A stretch of 8,175 bases of DNA from Pseudomonadota bacterium (GTDB taxonomy: Bacteria; Pseudomonadota; Gammaproteobacteria; Burkholderiales; Burkholderiaceae_C). Below the pieces are notes generated by a model. It searched no databases. It saw only the letters and a program-made list of their open reading frames with translations, and was not told where the DNA came from. The position numbers and the translations under genes were made by a program. Within the stretch, counting starts at the first letter, position 1; each line of letters begins with the position of its first letter. Shown piece by piece: positions 1 through 6,753 of this stretch. The stretch covers positions 1-8,175 of the forward strand of contig JAJZHS010000100.1 of NCBI GenBank assembly GCA_021798395.1, in the 5' to 3' direction.

Positions 1-156
1 GCGATCGTCGCCGCGGTCGCGCACCGGGAGTTTGCGCAGCGTCCGCTTGCCGACTACGCCGCACGACTGCAGCCGGATGCCGCGTTCATCGACGTCAAGG
101 CGCAGTTCGATGCGGAGGCGCTGAGCGAAAGGGGGGTGAGGGTGTGGAGGTTGTGA
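1..156 (+). CDS. Nucleotide-sugar dehydrogenase, C-terminal fragment (UDP-sugar 6-dehydrogenase family)
   Basis: Frame 1 is open from the first base to a TGA at 154-156 and gives the last 51 residues of a protein whose start lies left of the window. The fragment begins AIVAAVAHREF, has FIDVKAQFD near residues 29-37 and ends GVRVWRL. This pattern (an 'AVAH.EF' strand, then 'DVK', then a terminal 'WRL') is typical of the C-terminal UDP-binding domain of the UDP-glucose/GDP-mannose dehydrogenase family, particularly the VipA/TviB/WbpO type that oxidises UDP-HexNAc to the uronic acid using NAD+ in the cytosol. The substrate cannot be told from the fragment. Such enzymes sit in capsule and O-antigen loci and feed acidic sugars to glycosyltransferases, which fits the genes downstream. 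The catalytic Cys and the NAD-binding domain are outside the window. Confidence 0.8.
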   Translation, partial: AIVAAVAHREFAQRPLADYAARLQPDAAFIDVKAQFDAEALSERGVRVWRL

Positions 157-161
157 GCCGC

Positions 162-177
162 GGCTGCGCGCGCAGCC
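162..177. terminator. Perfect 16-base palindrome after the dehydrogenase; possible weak terminator
   Basis: GGCTGCGCGCGCAGCC is its own reverse complement. It can form a 6-bp GC stem with a GCGC loop, starting 5 bases after the dehydrogenase stop and lying between two convergent reading frames (dehydrogenase and decayed reductase). No T-run follows on either strand, so it is not a standard intrinsic terminator. The position suggests a transcript-end hairpin, but chance palindromes are common at this GC content. Confidence 0.3.
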
Positions 178-208
178 CTTGGGCCGCGGCGCCGGGCGGG
201 CTGCAGGC

Positions 209-1012
209 TCAGCGCTCGAGCGCGCGCATCGCCGCTTCCGGGTAGCGGGTGCCCTGCGCCGCCCCGGGCGGCAGTTCGCGGTTCAGGCGATCCAGGTCGG
301 CCGCGCCCAGCGCCAGCTTCACGGCGCCCAGGTTCTCTTCCAGGCGCGCGATACTGCGCGTTCCCGTGATCGGCGCGATGTCCGGGCCCTGGACCAACAG
401 CCAGGCCAGCGCCAGCTGTGCCGCGGTGCAGCCCCGCTCCGCGGCCATCGCCTGCACGGTGTCGGCCAGGCGCACGTTGGCGTCGAAGGCTTCGCCCTGG
501 AAGCGCGGGTTGTGGCGGCGCCAGTCGCCGGCATCGAGGTCGTCGAGGCTGCGGATGCTTCCGGTCAGGAAGCCGCGGCCCAGCAGGCTGTAGGGAACGA
601 AGGCGATGCCCAGTTCGTGCACGGTGTCCTCGATCGACACCTCGGAGTCGACGCGGTGCTGGTAGTACACGCCCAGGCGCTTTAGACTTGCGTCGCAGGC
701 CTCGCGCACGTACTGCAGCTTGCCGTTGACGCCGAGGAACTCGCGGTTCTGCCCGCGCATGTTGCCGAACTTGGTCGCCAGCACGACCTGCGAGCGGCGA
801 CCGCGGATTGCCCGCCCGACCAGTTGCTCGTTGTGCCCGGCACCGTGCATATCGGCGGTGTCGAGCAGATTCACGCCGAGGTCCAGGGCTCAATGGATGG
901 TGGCGACGAACACGACCTCGTCGGCCGGGCCGTAGAACTCGCTCATGCCCATGCAGCCGAGGCCGAGGGGGGAGACTTGGGAGCCGTTGCGACCGAGTTG
1001 GCGGGGTTGCAT
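209..1012 (-). pseudogene. Aldo/keto reductase (YakC/AKR13-like), inactivated by in-frame stop and deletions
   Basis: Read on the - strand from the ATG at 1012, the frame gives MQPRQLGRNGSQVSPLGLGC and GMSEFYGP, the usual N-terminus of NADPH-dependent aldo/keto reductases. A TGA stop falls at codon 41 (890-892), where relatives usually have Arg (..H-R-A-L-[DE]-L-G-V..), so CGA to TGA is the simplest origin. The same frame continues to a TGA at 209-211 with clear family sequence: LLDTADM (49-55), ATKFG (79-83), YYQHRVD (116-122), YSLLGRGFLTG, the NADP-binding PITGTRS, and GTRYPEAAM near the end. Of the catalytic tetrad, Asp51, Lys81 and His119 are kept, but the Tyr expected at residue 56 is His (codon CAC, 845-847). 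The total of 267 sense-plus-stop positions compares with about 325-340 in the family. The gap maps to two places: about 5 residues missing between V115 and Y116 ('DHIDL' in relatives), and about 55-60 missing after T130-V131 near base 620. An AGGA at 1021-1024, 8 bases upstream, is a fair ribosome site for this start. The reading as a pseudogene is strong; the family alignment is from memory. Confidence 0.88.
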
Positions 1013-1233
1013 GGTTGGAGTCCTGGATGCTGTCGACGCGGCGCGCAGCGTCCCCGCGCACCGCTCGTAGCCCGGACTGCACAAGCCTGCCCGCTAGGCA
1101 TGGCACCGCAAAGCGCGCGAGCCCGCGACCACGAGTTGTGCGATTCGGTGAAAATGGCGCAACGACGCGTGCTTGCGTCTCCGATCTCAGCCGCGCGGAT
1201 ACCCACCGCACCGCAACAGCCATCAGCCCGTTG
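1013..1233. other. Intergenic region between the divergent reductase remnant and the flippase
   Basis: These 221 bases lie between the 5' ends of two divergently oriented genes, so promoters for both are expected here. Apart from the AGGA at 1021-1024 serving the reductase, I see no convincing -10/-35 pair. The most AT-rich spot is around 1145-1156 (GGTGAAAATGG), flanked by a loose inverted repeat GTTGTGCG (1135-1142) and CGCAAC (1158-1163), which might be an operator but is short and imperfect. No tRNA, repeat array or transposon end was found. The flippase frame stays open through this stretch without any family-like sequence. Confidence 0.35.
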
Positions 1234-2505
1234 ATGCGTCCGACCCCAAGCCTCGCGACCTTGCTGCACCGGCTCCGCGCCTGGCGGCCGGGGCGATACG
1301 CGCGAGCCAGCAGCGCGCTGCTGGGCTGGCTGCTGGCGCGTGCCGCAGCACAGGCGCTGCTGGTCGTGCTGTTGGCAAGAACCCTGGGCGCGGCCGCCTA
1401 CGGAGAATTCGTCGCCGCGATCGCGTTGGCGGGATTCTTCACCCCGCTGGCCGGCCTGGGGCTACAGGGCGTCATCCTTCGCGACGGCGCGCGCACGCCC
1501 GAGGCCGTCGGCAATCTGCTCGGTGCCGCGCTTCGGCTGTATTGGCGCGCATTGCTGGTCAGTTGGGCAATCGGTCTGACCGTCGCGTTGTTAGCGTTGC
1601 CGCGCGCGATCCCGGCCTTCGCGCTGGCGCTGCTGTTCGGTGCGGAAATCGCCGCCGCCAGCCTGGTCGAAATGCTCGCCCGGGTCGAACAGGCACGCCA
1701 CCACAGTGCGGGGTTCGGAGCGACCATGACGGGATTGGCATTGGCACGGTTGGCAGCGTTCGCACTCTGGCCGCTTATCGGCAAGCACGGCTTGACCGCG
1801 TGGGTCGAGGCCTACGCCGCAGTAAGCATGCTGTATGCCGTGACCATCGCCTGGTTCGCCTACCGGAGGTTGCGGCCGGCACGCACGACTGGGCTCGATT
1901 GGGCAATGGCGGCCCAAGGTAAGCCATTCATGTTCGGAGCCATGGCCCTGCGGGTGCAGGGCGAATTCAATAAGCCGGTTCTGGCCGCAATCGGGCCAGC
2001 GCTGACCGCCAATATGTCGCTCGCGCAGCGCGCCGTCGAACTGGCCAGCCTGCCGCTGGTAGCGCTTCAGGAAGCGCTGTGGTCACGCATCTACGCCAGC
2101 ACCGAGCCGCATCGCCGGCTGCGACGCACGGGTGGCCTGCTGCTGGCGCTGGCCTTACTCTGCGGGGGCACGCTCAGCCTGGCTGCTCCGCTGCTGCCTT
2201 GGCTGCTCGGCCCAGGTTACGCCTCAACAGCACGCACCCTCCGGCTGCTGGCTTGGCTACCGGCGCTGCAACTGCTGCGCAATCTGGGCAACGCGCACCT
2301 AGTAGCAACCGGCCATGCGCAGCGGCTGACCGGCGTCTATGTGGTCGGCGCGCTCGCCGGCATGCTGACCACCTTGGTGCTCGTGGGGCGCTACGGGCTG
2401 GTCGGCGCGGTCGCCGCAGCCTACGTCACTGAACTCGTCAACATTCTCGCGCAATTTGTTCTTCGCCAAGCCGTACTCGAACATGCCGACAGACCGCTCT
2501 CGTGA
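1234..2505 (+). CDS. Wzx-type polysaccharide/oligosaccharide flippase (MOP superfamily)
   Basis: The 423-residue protein is strongly hydrophobic throughout, with about 10-12 predicted membrane segments, for example around residues 29-49, 58-80, 107-122, 127-145, 163-182, 190-210, 265-281, 302-325, 365-385 and 388-410. Length, even spacing of helices, a basic N-terminus (LHRLRAWRPGRYARASSALL) and the motif LGAAAYGEFVAAIALAGF near residues 51-68 (compare LG...YG.Y..A.A in the family) indicate a Wzx/PST-type flippase. It would move an undecaprenyl-diphosphate-linked oligosaccharide across the inner membrane. The ATG at 1234 is chosen because homology-like sequence begins there; the frame is open further upstream but lacks family character. 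No clear Shine-Dalgarno precedes it, and TTG at 1231 is an alternative. The gene overlaps the following glycosyltransferase by 23 bp. The substrate cannot be inferred from sequence. Confidence 0.85.
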   Translation: MRPTPSLATLLHRLRAWRPGRYARASSALLGWLLARAAAQALLVVLLARTLGAAAYGEFVAAIALAGFFTPLAGLGLQGVILRDGARTPEAVGNLLGAALRLYWRALLVSWAIGLTVALLALPRAIPAFALALLFGAEIAAASLVEMLARVEQARHHSAGFGATMTGLALARLAAFALWPLIGKHGLTAWVEAYAAVSMLYAVTIAWFAYRRLRPARTTGLDWAMAAQGKPFMFGAMALRVQGEFNKPVLAAIGPALTANMSLAQRAVELASLPLVALQEALWSRIYASTEPHRRLRRTGGLLLALALLCGGTLSLAAPLLPWLLGPGYASTARTLRLLAWLPALQLLRNLGNAHLVATGHAQRLTGVYVVGALAGMLTTLVLVGRYGLVGAVAAAYVTELVNILAQFVLRQAVLEHADRPLS

Positions 2506-3694
2506 ACCCGACGCTCCTCACGACTGCGCCAGCGCGCTCGCTAAGCCAGCCACGCAGGCGAGTGGACCGCGACTGCGCATCGGCATCGACGCGTCACCAC
2601 TCTCAACTTCGCAGCAGGGTATCGGCCGCTACGTCCACCAGATTTGCCTCCAACTCGACGCCTTGATGCCCGAGGCCGATTTCGTGCTTTACAGCCCGCG
2701 CGCGCTGCTCAGCAAGCCTCCGTCGTCACGCTGGACCGTGCGGGTTGCACGCACCCGGATACCGAGTTCGAATCTCTGGCTCAAATGGGCGCTGCCCAGC
2801 GCCTGCGCGCATGACGCGCTGGACGTGTTCTGGGGTACGCGAACACTACTACCGGCATCTCGCTTCAGACCGCGCACGGTATGTACAGTGCATGACCTAA
2901 ATGTGTACATCGCGCCGCGATCTATGCCCTGGATCACCCGCTGGTCGCATCGCATGTGGTTCAGCCGCGATGTGCGTCGCGCCACTGCGGTAGTGGCGGT
3001 GTCGGCGGGAACCGCAGCGCGACTCGATGAGCGATTGGGGGTCGGGGCGCGGGCCGTGGCACGCCCTGGCGTCTCTGCAGTGTTCACGCCGGACGCCGCG
3101 ACCGATGCCGCCTTGCGCCTGGCGCGACTGGGCGTGCACACACCTTACTTTCTTGCTGTCGGCACCTTGGAGCCACGTAAGAACCTGGCCACGCTAATCG
3201 AAGCCTTCACCGAGCTGCGCCGTGCAGGCAACCTGATGGATCACGCGCTGCTGCTCGTCGGCGGTCGCGGCTGGAGCAACCGCCGGCTCCGTCGCATGCT
3301 AGTGGAGGCTGAAGCGCTGGGCGTACGCTGGTTAGGTCGCGTCAGCGATGAGGATCTGGCGACCTTGTATGCGGCTTGCACAGCCTTCGTCTTTCCGTCC
3401 CTCTACGAGGGTTTCGGCATACCCGCAGCGGAAGCCCTCGCCTGCGGCGCTCGCGTGATCGCAAGCGATCTGCCCGAACTGCGCGAAGCCACCCAGCAGT
3501 GCGCCCATTACATTGCGCCGGACCGTGCATCGATCGCAGACGCGCTACGGACCGTGGCGCTTGACGCTGGCTCGCTGCCCGCGGCGGTGCCGCCACGCTC
3601 GTGGCACGACGCCGCGGTAGTCATGGCTGAAGTTCTACGCGATGTCGCGCACGGAGCCGAGCATCAGCTTGGCGGCAGCAGGGCGTCGCGATAA
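2483..3694 (+). CDS. Glycosyltransferase family 4 (GT-B fold), mannosyltransferase-like
   Basis: The 403-residue cytosolic protein begins with a polar, low-complexity tail of about 30 residues and then the N-domain strand LRIGIDASPL (31-40) and QQGIGRYV (44-51), the usual start of WbdA/WbaZ-like GT4 enzymes that bind the acceptor. The C-domain has the donor-phosphate motif VGTLEPRKN (226-234), GGRGW (260-264), and VFPSLYEGFGIPAAEALACG (303-322) with the E-x7-E pair E309/E317. The family transfers a sugar from a nucleotide donor, often GDP-mannose, with retention, during O-antigen or capsule assembly; the specific sugar is not predictable. The start at ATG 2483 overlaps the flippase by 23 bp; TTG at 2456 would add nine residues. 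No strong ribosome site is visible, so coupling to flippase translation is likely. The 3' end overlaps the convergent gene by 31 bp. Codons here are somewhat more AT-containing than in the outer genes. Confidence 0.88.
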   Translation: MPTDRSREPDAPHDCASALAKPATQASGPRLRIGIDASPLSTSQQGIGRYVHQICLQLDALMPEADFVLYSPRALLSKPPSSRWTVRVARTRIPSSNLWLKWALPSACAHDALDVFWGTRTLLPASRFRPRTVCTVHDLNVYIAPRSMPWITRWSHRMWFSRDVRRATAVVAVSAGTAARLDERLGVGARAVARPGVSAVFTPDAATDAALRLARLGVHTPYFLAVGTLEPRKNLATLIEAFTELRRAGNLMDHALLLVGGRGWSNRRLRRMLVEAEALGVRWLGRVSDEDLATLYAACTAFVFPSLYEGFGIPAAEALACGARVIASDLPELREATQQCAHYIAPDRASIADALRTVALDAGSLPAAVPPRSWHDAAVVMAEVLRDVAHGAEHQLGGSRASR

Positions 3695-4695
3695 ACAGTG
3701 AGATAGGCGTCGATCATTCGATCGCGGCTGAAGTGGTCCAGAACCCGCTGCCGCGCGCCCTTGCGCATGGCCTGCCACAGCTGGTGGTCGGCCGCCAGGC
3801 GCCGCGCCGCAGCTGCGAACGCGTCTACGGCGTCGACCTCGCAAAGCAGACCGCTGCGCATATCGTCGACGACCTCGACGAGGGCCGAACCGCGGGATGC
3901 AATAACCGGAAGACCACAGGCCATGGCCTCGAGCGCAACCAGACCGAAGCCCTCAAGTCGAGACGGCAGAAGCAGCGCGTCGGCTTGCTGATATGCACGT
4001 ACCAGAGCGGCAACATCGGTCAACCGTTCAAGCGCGTGCATGTTGCTGTAAAGCGCGTGCGCGGGATCACCCGTGAACTGCAACTCGAACCGTTCGCCAA
4101 GTTGACGCATGATCGGAGCTAATAGGTCGACACCCTTGCGGCGAGACCATTTGCCGACGTATAGGAGGCGAAACGGAACACGCGGGTCGCGCGTCGACGA
4201 CGGTACGAATGCTCCGTGCGTATCCAGCCCGTTATGGATCATGCGCATGTCGTCGCGGCCGAACAGCGCGGCCGTGTGCACGGCGGTATAGGCGCTAACC
4301 GCGGTCACGATACGCGCCCGCCGGATGGCGGACGCTTCAACGCGACGAATCCAAGACCTATGGTAGACCTCCTGGGCGGGCGATTTATATGGCGACAGCG
4401 CGGGATCATGGACACAATGGTGCACCGTGACGACGGCCGGCAGCCTTTGAGACATGAATCGAGCCGGAAGCCAGCTGTTGACGTGAACAACGTCGGCCCA
4501 CTCCGGCGCCGGCGGGATCGATGCAGTCCAGGGCGCATACTCGGCTCGGTGAGGCAGCCAGGCGATTTCCGCGCGCACGCCCCTGTCCTGAAGCCCGGCC
4601 ACCAGCGTCTCGGTCCAGACATCGGCGCCGCTGCCGGCGCGTATGGCGGGGAACCAGACTCCCGGGGTCTCGCCCTGGCGCCTGACCTCGCTCAC
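3664..4695 (-). CDS. Glycosyltransferase family 4 (GT-B fold)
   Basis: The 343-residue protein starts at GTG 4693-4695, which overlaps the upstream stop as GTGA and is preceded by GAGGGGG (4703-4709) at 7 bases. The ATG at 4737 would force a 46-bp overlap and adds a low-complexity tail, so it is rejected. The N-domain has GVWFPAIRAGSGADVWTETL (12-31), a glycine-rich acceptor loop, and VTVHHCVHD (89-97). The C-domain has YVGKWSRRKGVDLL (179-192) with the donor-phosphate R/K pair, FTGD (207-210), and LLLPSRLEGFGLVALEAMACG (241-261) with E-x7-E residues E248 and E256. It is probably a retaining cytosolic transferase acting late in assembly of the glycan made by this operon; donor and acceptor are unknown. 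It is the last gene of the four-gene - strand operon. One hand-counted line (4381-4440) is 60% GC, below the 75% of a line in its upstream neighbour (5521-5580). Confidence 0.88.
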   Translation of the reverse strand: MSEVRRQGETPGVWFPAIRAGSGADVWTETLVAGLQDRGVRAEIAWLPHRAEYAPWTASIPPAPEWADVVHVNSWLPARFMSQRLPAVVTVHHCVHDPALSPYKSPAQEVYHRSWIRRVEASAIRRARIVTAVSAYTAVHTAALFGRDDMRMIHNGLDTHGAFVPSSTRDPRVPFRLLYVGKWSRRKGVDLLAPIMRQLGERFELQFTGDPAHALYSNMHALERLTDVAALVRAYQQADALLLPSRLEGFGLVALEAMACGLPVIASRGSALVEVVDDMRSGLLCEVDAVDAFAAAARRLAADHQLWQAMRKGARQRVLDHFSRDRMIDAYLTVYRDALLPPS

Positions 4696-5840
4696 CGCGG
4701 ATCCCCCTCGACCTGCAAGGCGCGCAGCAGCGTGCAACCGAAGTTCTCCCAGGCAAATCCCCGTGCAAACTCCCGCACCGCGTCAAAGCCCGCCTGCCGC
4801 CGCAAGGCATCGACCACTGCGCTGGCGAAACCCGCCGCGTCACCGGGGGCGACAAGGTCACCGCTGCGATCCTGTCCCACTGCGTCGACCACCCCTCCGG
4901 TGGCGTAGGCCACGGTCCACAAGCCATGCGCCGCTGCCTCCACCGCGACCATGCCGAAGCCTTCGGGATCGCCCGCAAGCTCGCGCACCGGGAATACATG
5001 CAAGTCGGCGCCGAAATAGGCGTCGGCCAGCTCAGCACCAAATCGCTTGCCGATGAACAACACCCTACCTTCAAGGCCGGCGCCGCGCGCCTGAGCCTCG
5101 ATGTCCCGCGGCGACTGCACCCGTGCATGCAGGGAGTCGGTGGGGGCATCGCCCACCACCACCAGCACCGTCGCCGGTTCTGCCTCGACCACCGCCGGCA
5201 ATACCTCCCGGACGAACTCCTGTAGGCCCTTGCGCTGCGTGAGCCGTCCCACCGAAAGCAACACCCGTGCCTGTTCGGACAGACCATGGGCCTTGCGGAA
5301 TCTCTGCCGCGCCCCGGAGTCGAATGCGGGCATTTCCACACCTGGGTGCACCACCCGGATGCGCCCTGCCCCAATGCCCGCGGCCTCGGCCAAGAGCGCG
5401 GTGGCGTGGCTGTTGGCCACCACCACCTGCATCCGCCGCAGCGCCGGCAGCCACAGCGCACGATACACGGGGTGCCCGACGGCCACATCCAGACCATGCA
5501 GATAGACCGCGGCGCACGCCCCGCTCAGTCTCGCGGCAAGCCATGCGATCGGCGCGGTCAGCCCGCTGCCCGCCAGCACCAGTCGCGGACGCCAACGCAG
5601 TGCCTCGGCACAGGCGGCCCAGCAGGCATGGGCGAGAAAACGCCCCAGCGGTCGCAGCGGCACCTCGCGAACAGGCAGGCCGTCCGGAGCAGACCGTTCC
5701 GCCCCAGCGGGGGCGACGAGACGCACGTCATCGAACTTCATTAACTCGGCCGCCATCTGCCAGTTCAGGCGCTCCATCCCTCCCCACAACGGAGGAAAAT
5801 TGCGCGTGACCAGCAACAGGCGTGGGCGGGGGTCAGCCAT
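4692..5840 (-). CDS. Glycosyltransferase family 4 (GT-B fold), PimB-like
   Basis: The 382-residue protein opens LLLVTRNFPPLWGGMERL (8-25), the 'FPP..GG.ER' acceptor-side loop seen in PimB/WcaL/PelF-like GT4 enzymes. It has YLHGLDVAVGHPVYR (113-127), NSHAT (143-147), HPGVE (165-169), the donor motif LSVGRLTQRKG (195-205), VVVGDAP (227-233), and DPEGFGMVAVEAAAHG (291-306) with E-x7-E residues E293 and E301. All features expected of an active retaining transferase are present and the length is normal. It likely adds one sugar to a lipid-linked acceptor at the inner face of the membrane; the sugar is unknown. The ATG at 5838-5840 overlaps the upstream stop as ATGGCTGA, and the downstream gene begins with a GTGA overlap, so expression is coupled on both sides. 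It differs widely from the neighbouring family-4 enzyme outside the motifs, so the two are not a recent duplication. Confidence 0.9.
   Translation of the reverse strand: MADPRPRLLLVTRNFPPLWGGMERLNWQMAAELMKFDDVRLVAPAGAERSAPDGLPVREVPLRPLGRFLAHACWAACAEALRWRPRLVLAGSGLTAPIAWLAARLSGACAAVYLHGLDVAVGHPVYRALWLPALRRMQVVVANSHATALLAEAAGIGAGRIRVVHPGVEMPAFDSGARQRFRKAHGLSEQARVLLSVGRLTQRKGLQEFVREVLPAVVEAEPATVLVVVGDAPTDSLHARVQSPRDIEAQARGAGLEGRVLFIGKRFGAELADAYFGADLHVFPVRELAGDPEGFGMVAVEAAAHGLWTVAYATGGVVDAVGQDRSGDLVAPGDAAGFASAVVDALRRQAGFDAVREFARGFAWENFGCTLLRALQVEGDPR
4703..4709 (-). promoter_or_regulatory. Shine-Dalgarno that fixes the GTG start at 4695
   Basis: GAGGGGG on the - strand, 7 bases before GTG 4695, lies inside the last codons of the upstream glycosyltransferase. 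Together with the GTGA stop/start overlap it decides the start in favour of GTG over ATG 4737. Confidence 0.7.
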
Positions 5841-6753
5841 CGCGTCGGTAAGTCAAGTTCGTGATCTGCTCGGAAATCAAGCCGATCAGAAAAACGAGGA
5901 CCCCGGCCGAAATCAACAGCGCGCTCATGTTGGTGAACCGATGTTCCCCCATATAAGTGCGGACATAATTGCCTAGGCCGAGGATCTCGAAAGCCCCCGC
6001 CGCCGGCACGAACAACTTCAGCGGTGAATAGAGGGTTGCGATCTTGAAAATGATTAGCAGAAACCGCAGTCCATCGCGCAGCGGCTTGATGTGGCTGCGA
6101 CCGACGCGCCGCGCCGCGACGATCGGCACGTAGGCCACGGCGTAGGCGCTGCGGAAGAAGGCCATCGTGCTCGTCGTCGGGTACGAGAACCCGTTCGGCA
6201 GCAAATGCAGGAACTCGCGGAAGCGATTGGCGCGCACCGCGCGAAAGCCGCTGGTCAGGTCGTCGATGCGGTGCCCGGTCATCCAGCTCGCCAAACGGTT
6301 GTAGAAGGCATTGGCCAGGCCGCGACCGACGCTGGCCTGCGAACTGCCGTCGCGCGCACCGACGACCATCTCGTAACCGTCGTCGAGACGCTGCAGCAGC
6401 CGCTCGATGTCGGCTGCGTCGTGCTGGCCGTCGGCGTCCATGAACACGATCACGTCGCCCCGCGCAGCACGCGCCCCGGCTTTGATGGCTGCGCCGTTGC
6501 CCATGCCGTAGGGGCGCGAAATCACGCGTGCGCCGGCTTGCGCGGCGACGCGCGCGGTGTCGTCGGTCGAACCGTCGTCGACGACGATGACTTCGGCTTG
6601 CGGATGCCGCGCGAGCACCGCGGCGACTGTCGTGCCGACTGCGCCCTGCTCGTTGCGTGCCGGAAGCACGACCGACAGGGCGATGGCGGCCGACGGCGGT
6701 ACCGTGCCGCCAGACGCATCAGCGGGCAGCGCTTGCTGCGGCAACCGTTCCAT
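5833..6753 (-). CDS. Glycosyltransferase family 2, DPM1/polyprenyl-phosphate-sugar synthase-like, with C-terminal membrane segments
   Basis: The 306-residue protein has a GT-A domain: LSVVLPARNEQGAV (26-39), VIVVDDGSTDDT (55-66), VIVFMDADGQHD (101-112) with the DxD metal/nucleotide site, and DLTSGFRAVR (165-174). LPNGFSYPTTSTMAFF (185-200) and the run RSHIKPLRDGLRFLL (219-233) follow, both hallmarks of the bacterial DPM1-like subgroup. Two hydrophobic stretches, about 231-260 and 278-297, anchor the C-terminus in the inner membrane. Relatives transfer a sugar from a nucleotide donor to a polyprenyl phosphate or a lipid-linked acceptor; which one is not certain here. The start at ATG 6751-6753 follows GGGGA at 5 bases (6759-6763) and overlaps the upstream gene by 35 bp. 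The frame is open to 7149 but that extension lacks family sequence. The 3' third is unusually AT-rich: hand counts give 50-58% GC for 5881-6060 against 67% for 6481-6540. Confidence 0.88.
   Translation of the reverse strand: MERLPQQALPADASGGTVPPSAAIALSVVLPARNEQGAVGTTVAAVLARHPQAEVIVVDDGSTDDTARVAAQAGARVISRPYGMGNGAAIKAGARAARGDVIVFMDADGQHDAADIERLLQRLDDGYEMVVGARDGSSQASVGRGLANAFYNRLASWMTGHRIDDLTSGFRAVRANRFREFLHLLPNGFSYPTTSTMAFFRSAYAVAYVPIVAARRVGRSHIKPLRDGLRFLLIIFKIATLYSPLKLFVPAAGAFEILGLGNYVRTYMGEHRFTNMSALLISAGVLVFLIGLISEQITNLTYRRDG

Noticed and set aside
1066..1100. GTAGCCCGGAC... sequence resembling REP/extragenic palindromes of related bacteria
   Set aside because: The second half is not complementary enough to form a proper stem and only one copy is present.
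54..1223. A 389-codon open frame on the - strand covering the reductase region
   Set aside because: It is an Arg/Pro/Ala-rich shadow in another frame of the aldo/keto reductase remnant and has no recognisable motif or plausible start.
808..1233. 142-codon N-terminal extension of the flippase frame
   Set aside because: The added sequence is Arg-rich, antisense to the reductase remnant and unlike any flippase N-terminus; membrane-protein character begins only after 1234.
3711..3724. CGATC-ATTC-GATCG hairpin just after the + strand glycosyltransferase stop
   Set aside because: Only 5 bp, moderate GC, no T-run, and it lies within the coding sequence of the opposite gene; not a credible terminator.
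4696..4737. Upstream ATG start for the last - strand glycosyltransferase
   Set aside because: It adds a low-complexity 14-residue leader and a 46-bp overlap, whereas GTG 4695 has a GTGA overlap and a GAGGGGG site at 7 bases.
4216..4908. A 230-codon + strand frame across the GT4 junction
   Set aside because: No motif, and it spans two real - strand genes; antisense shadow.
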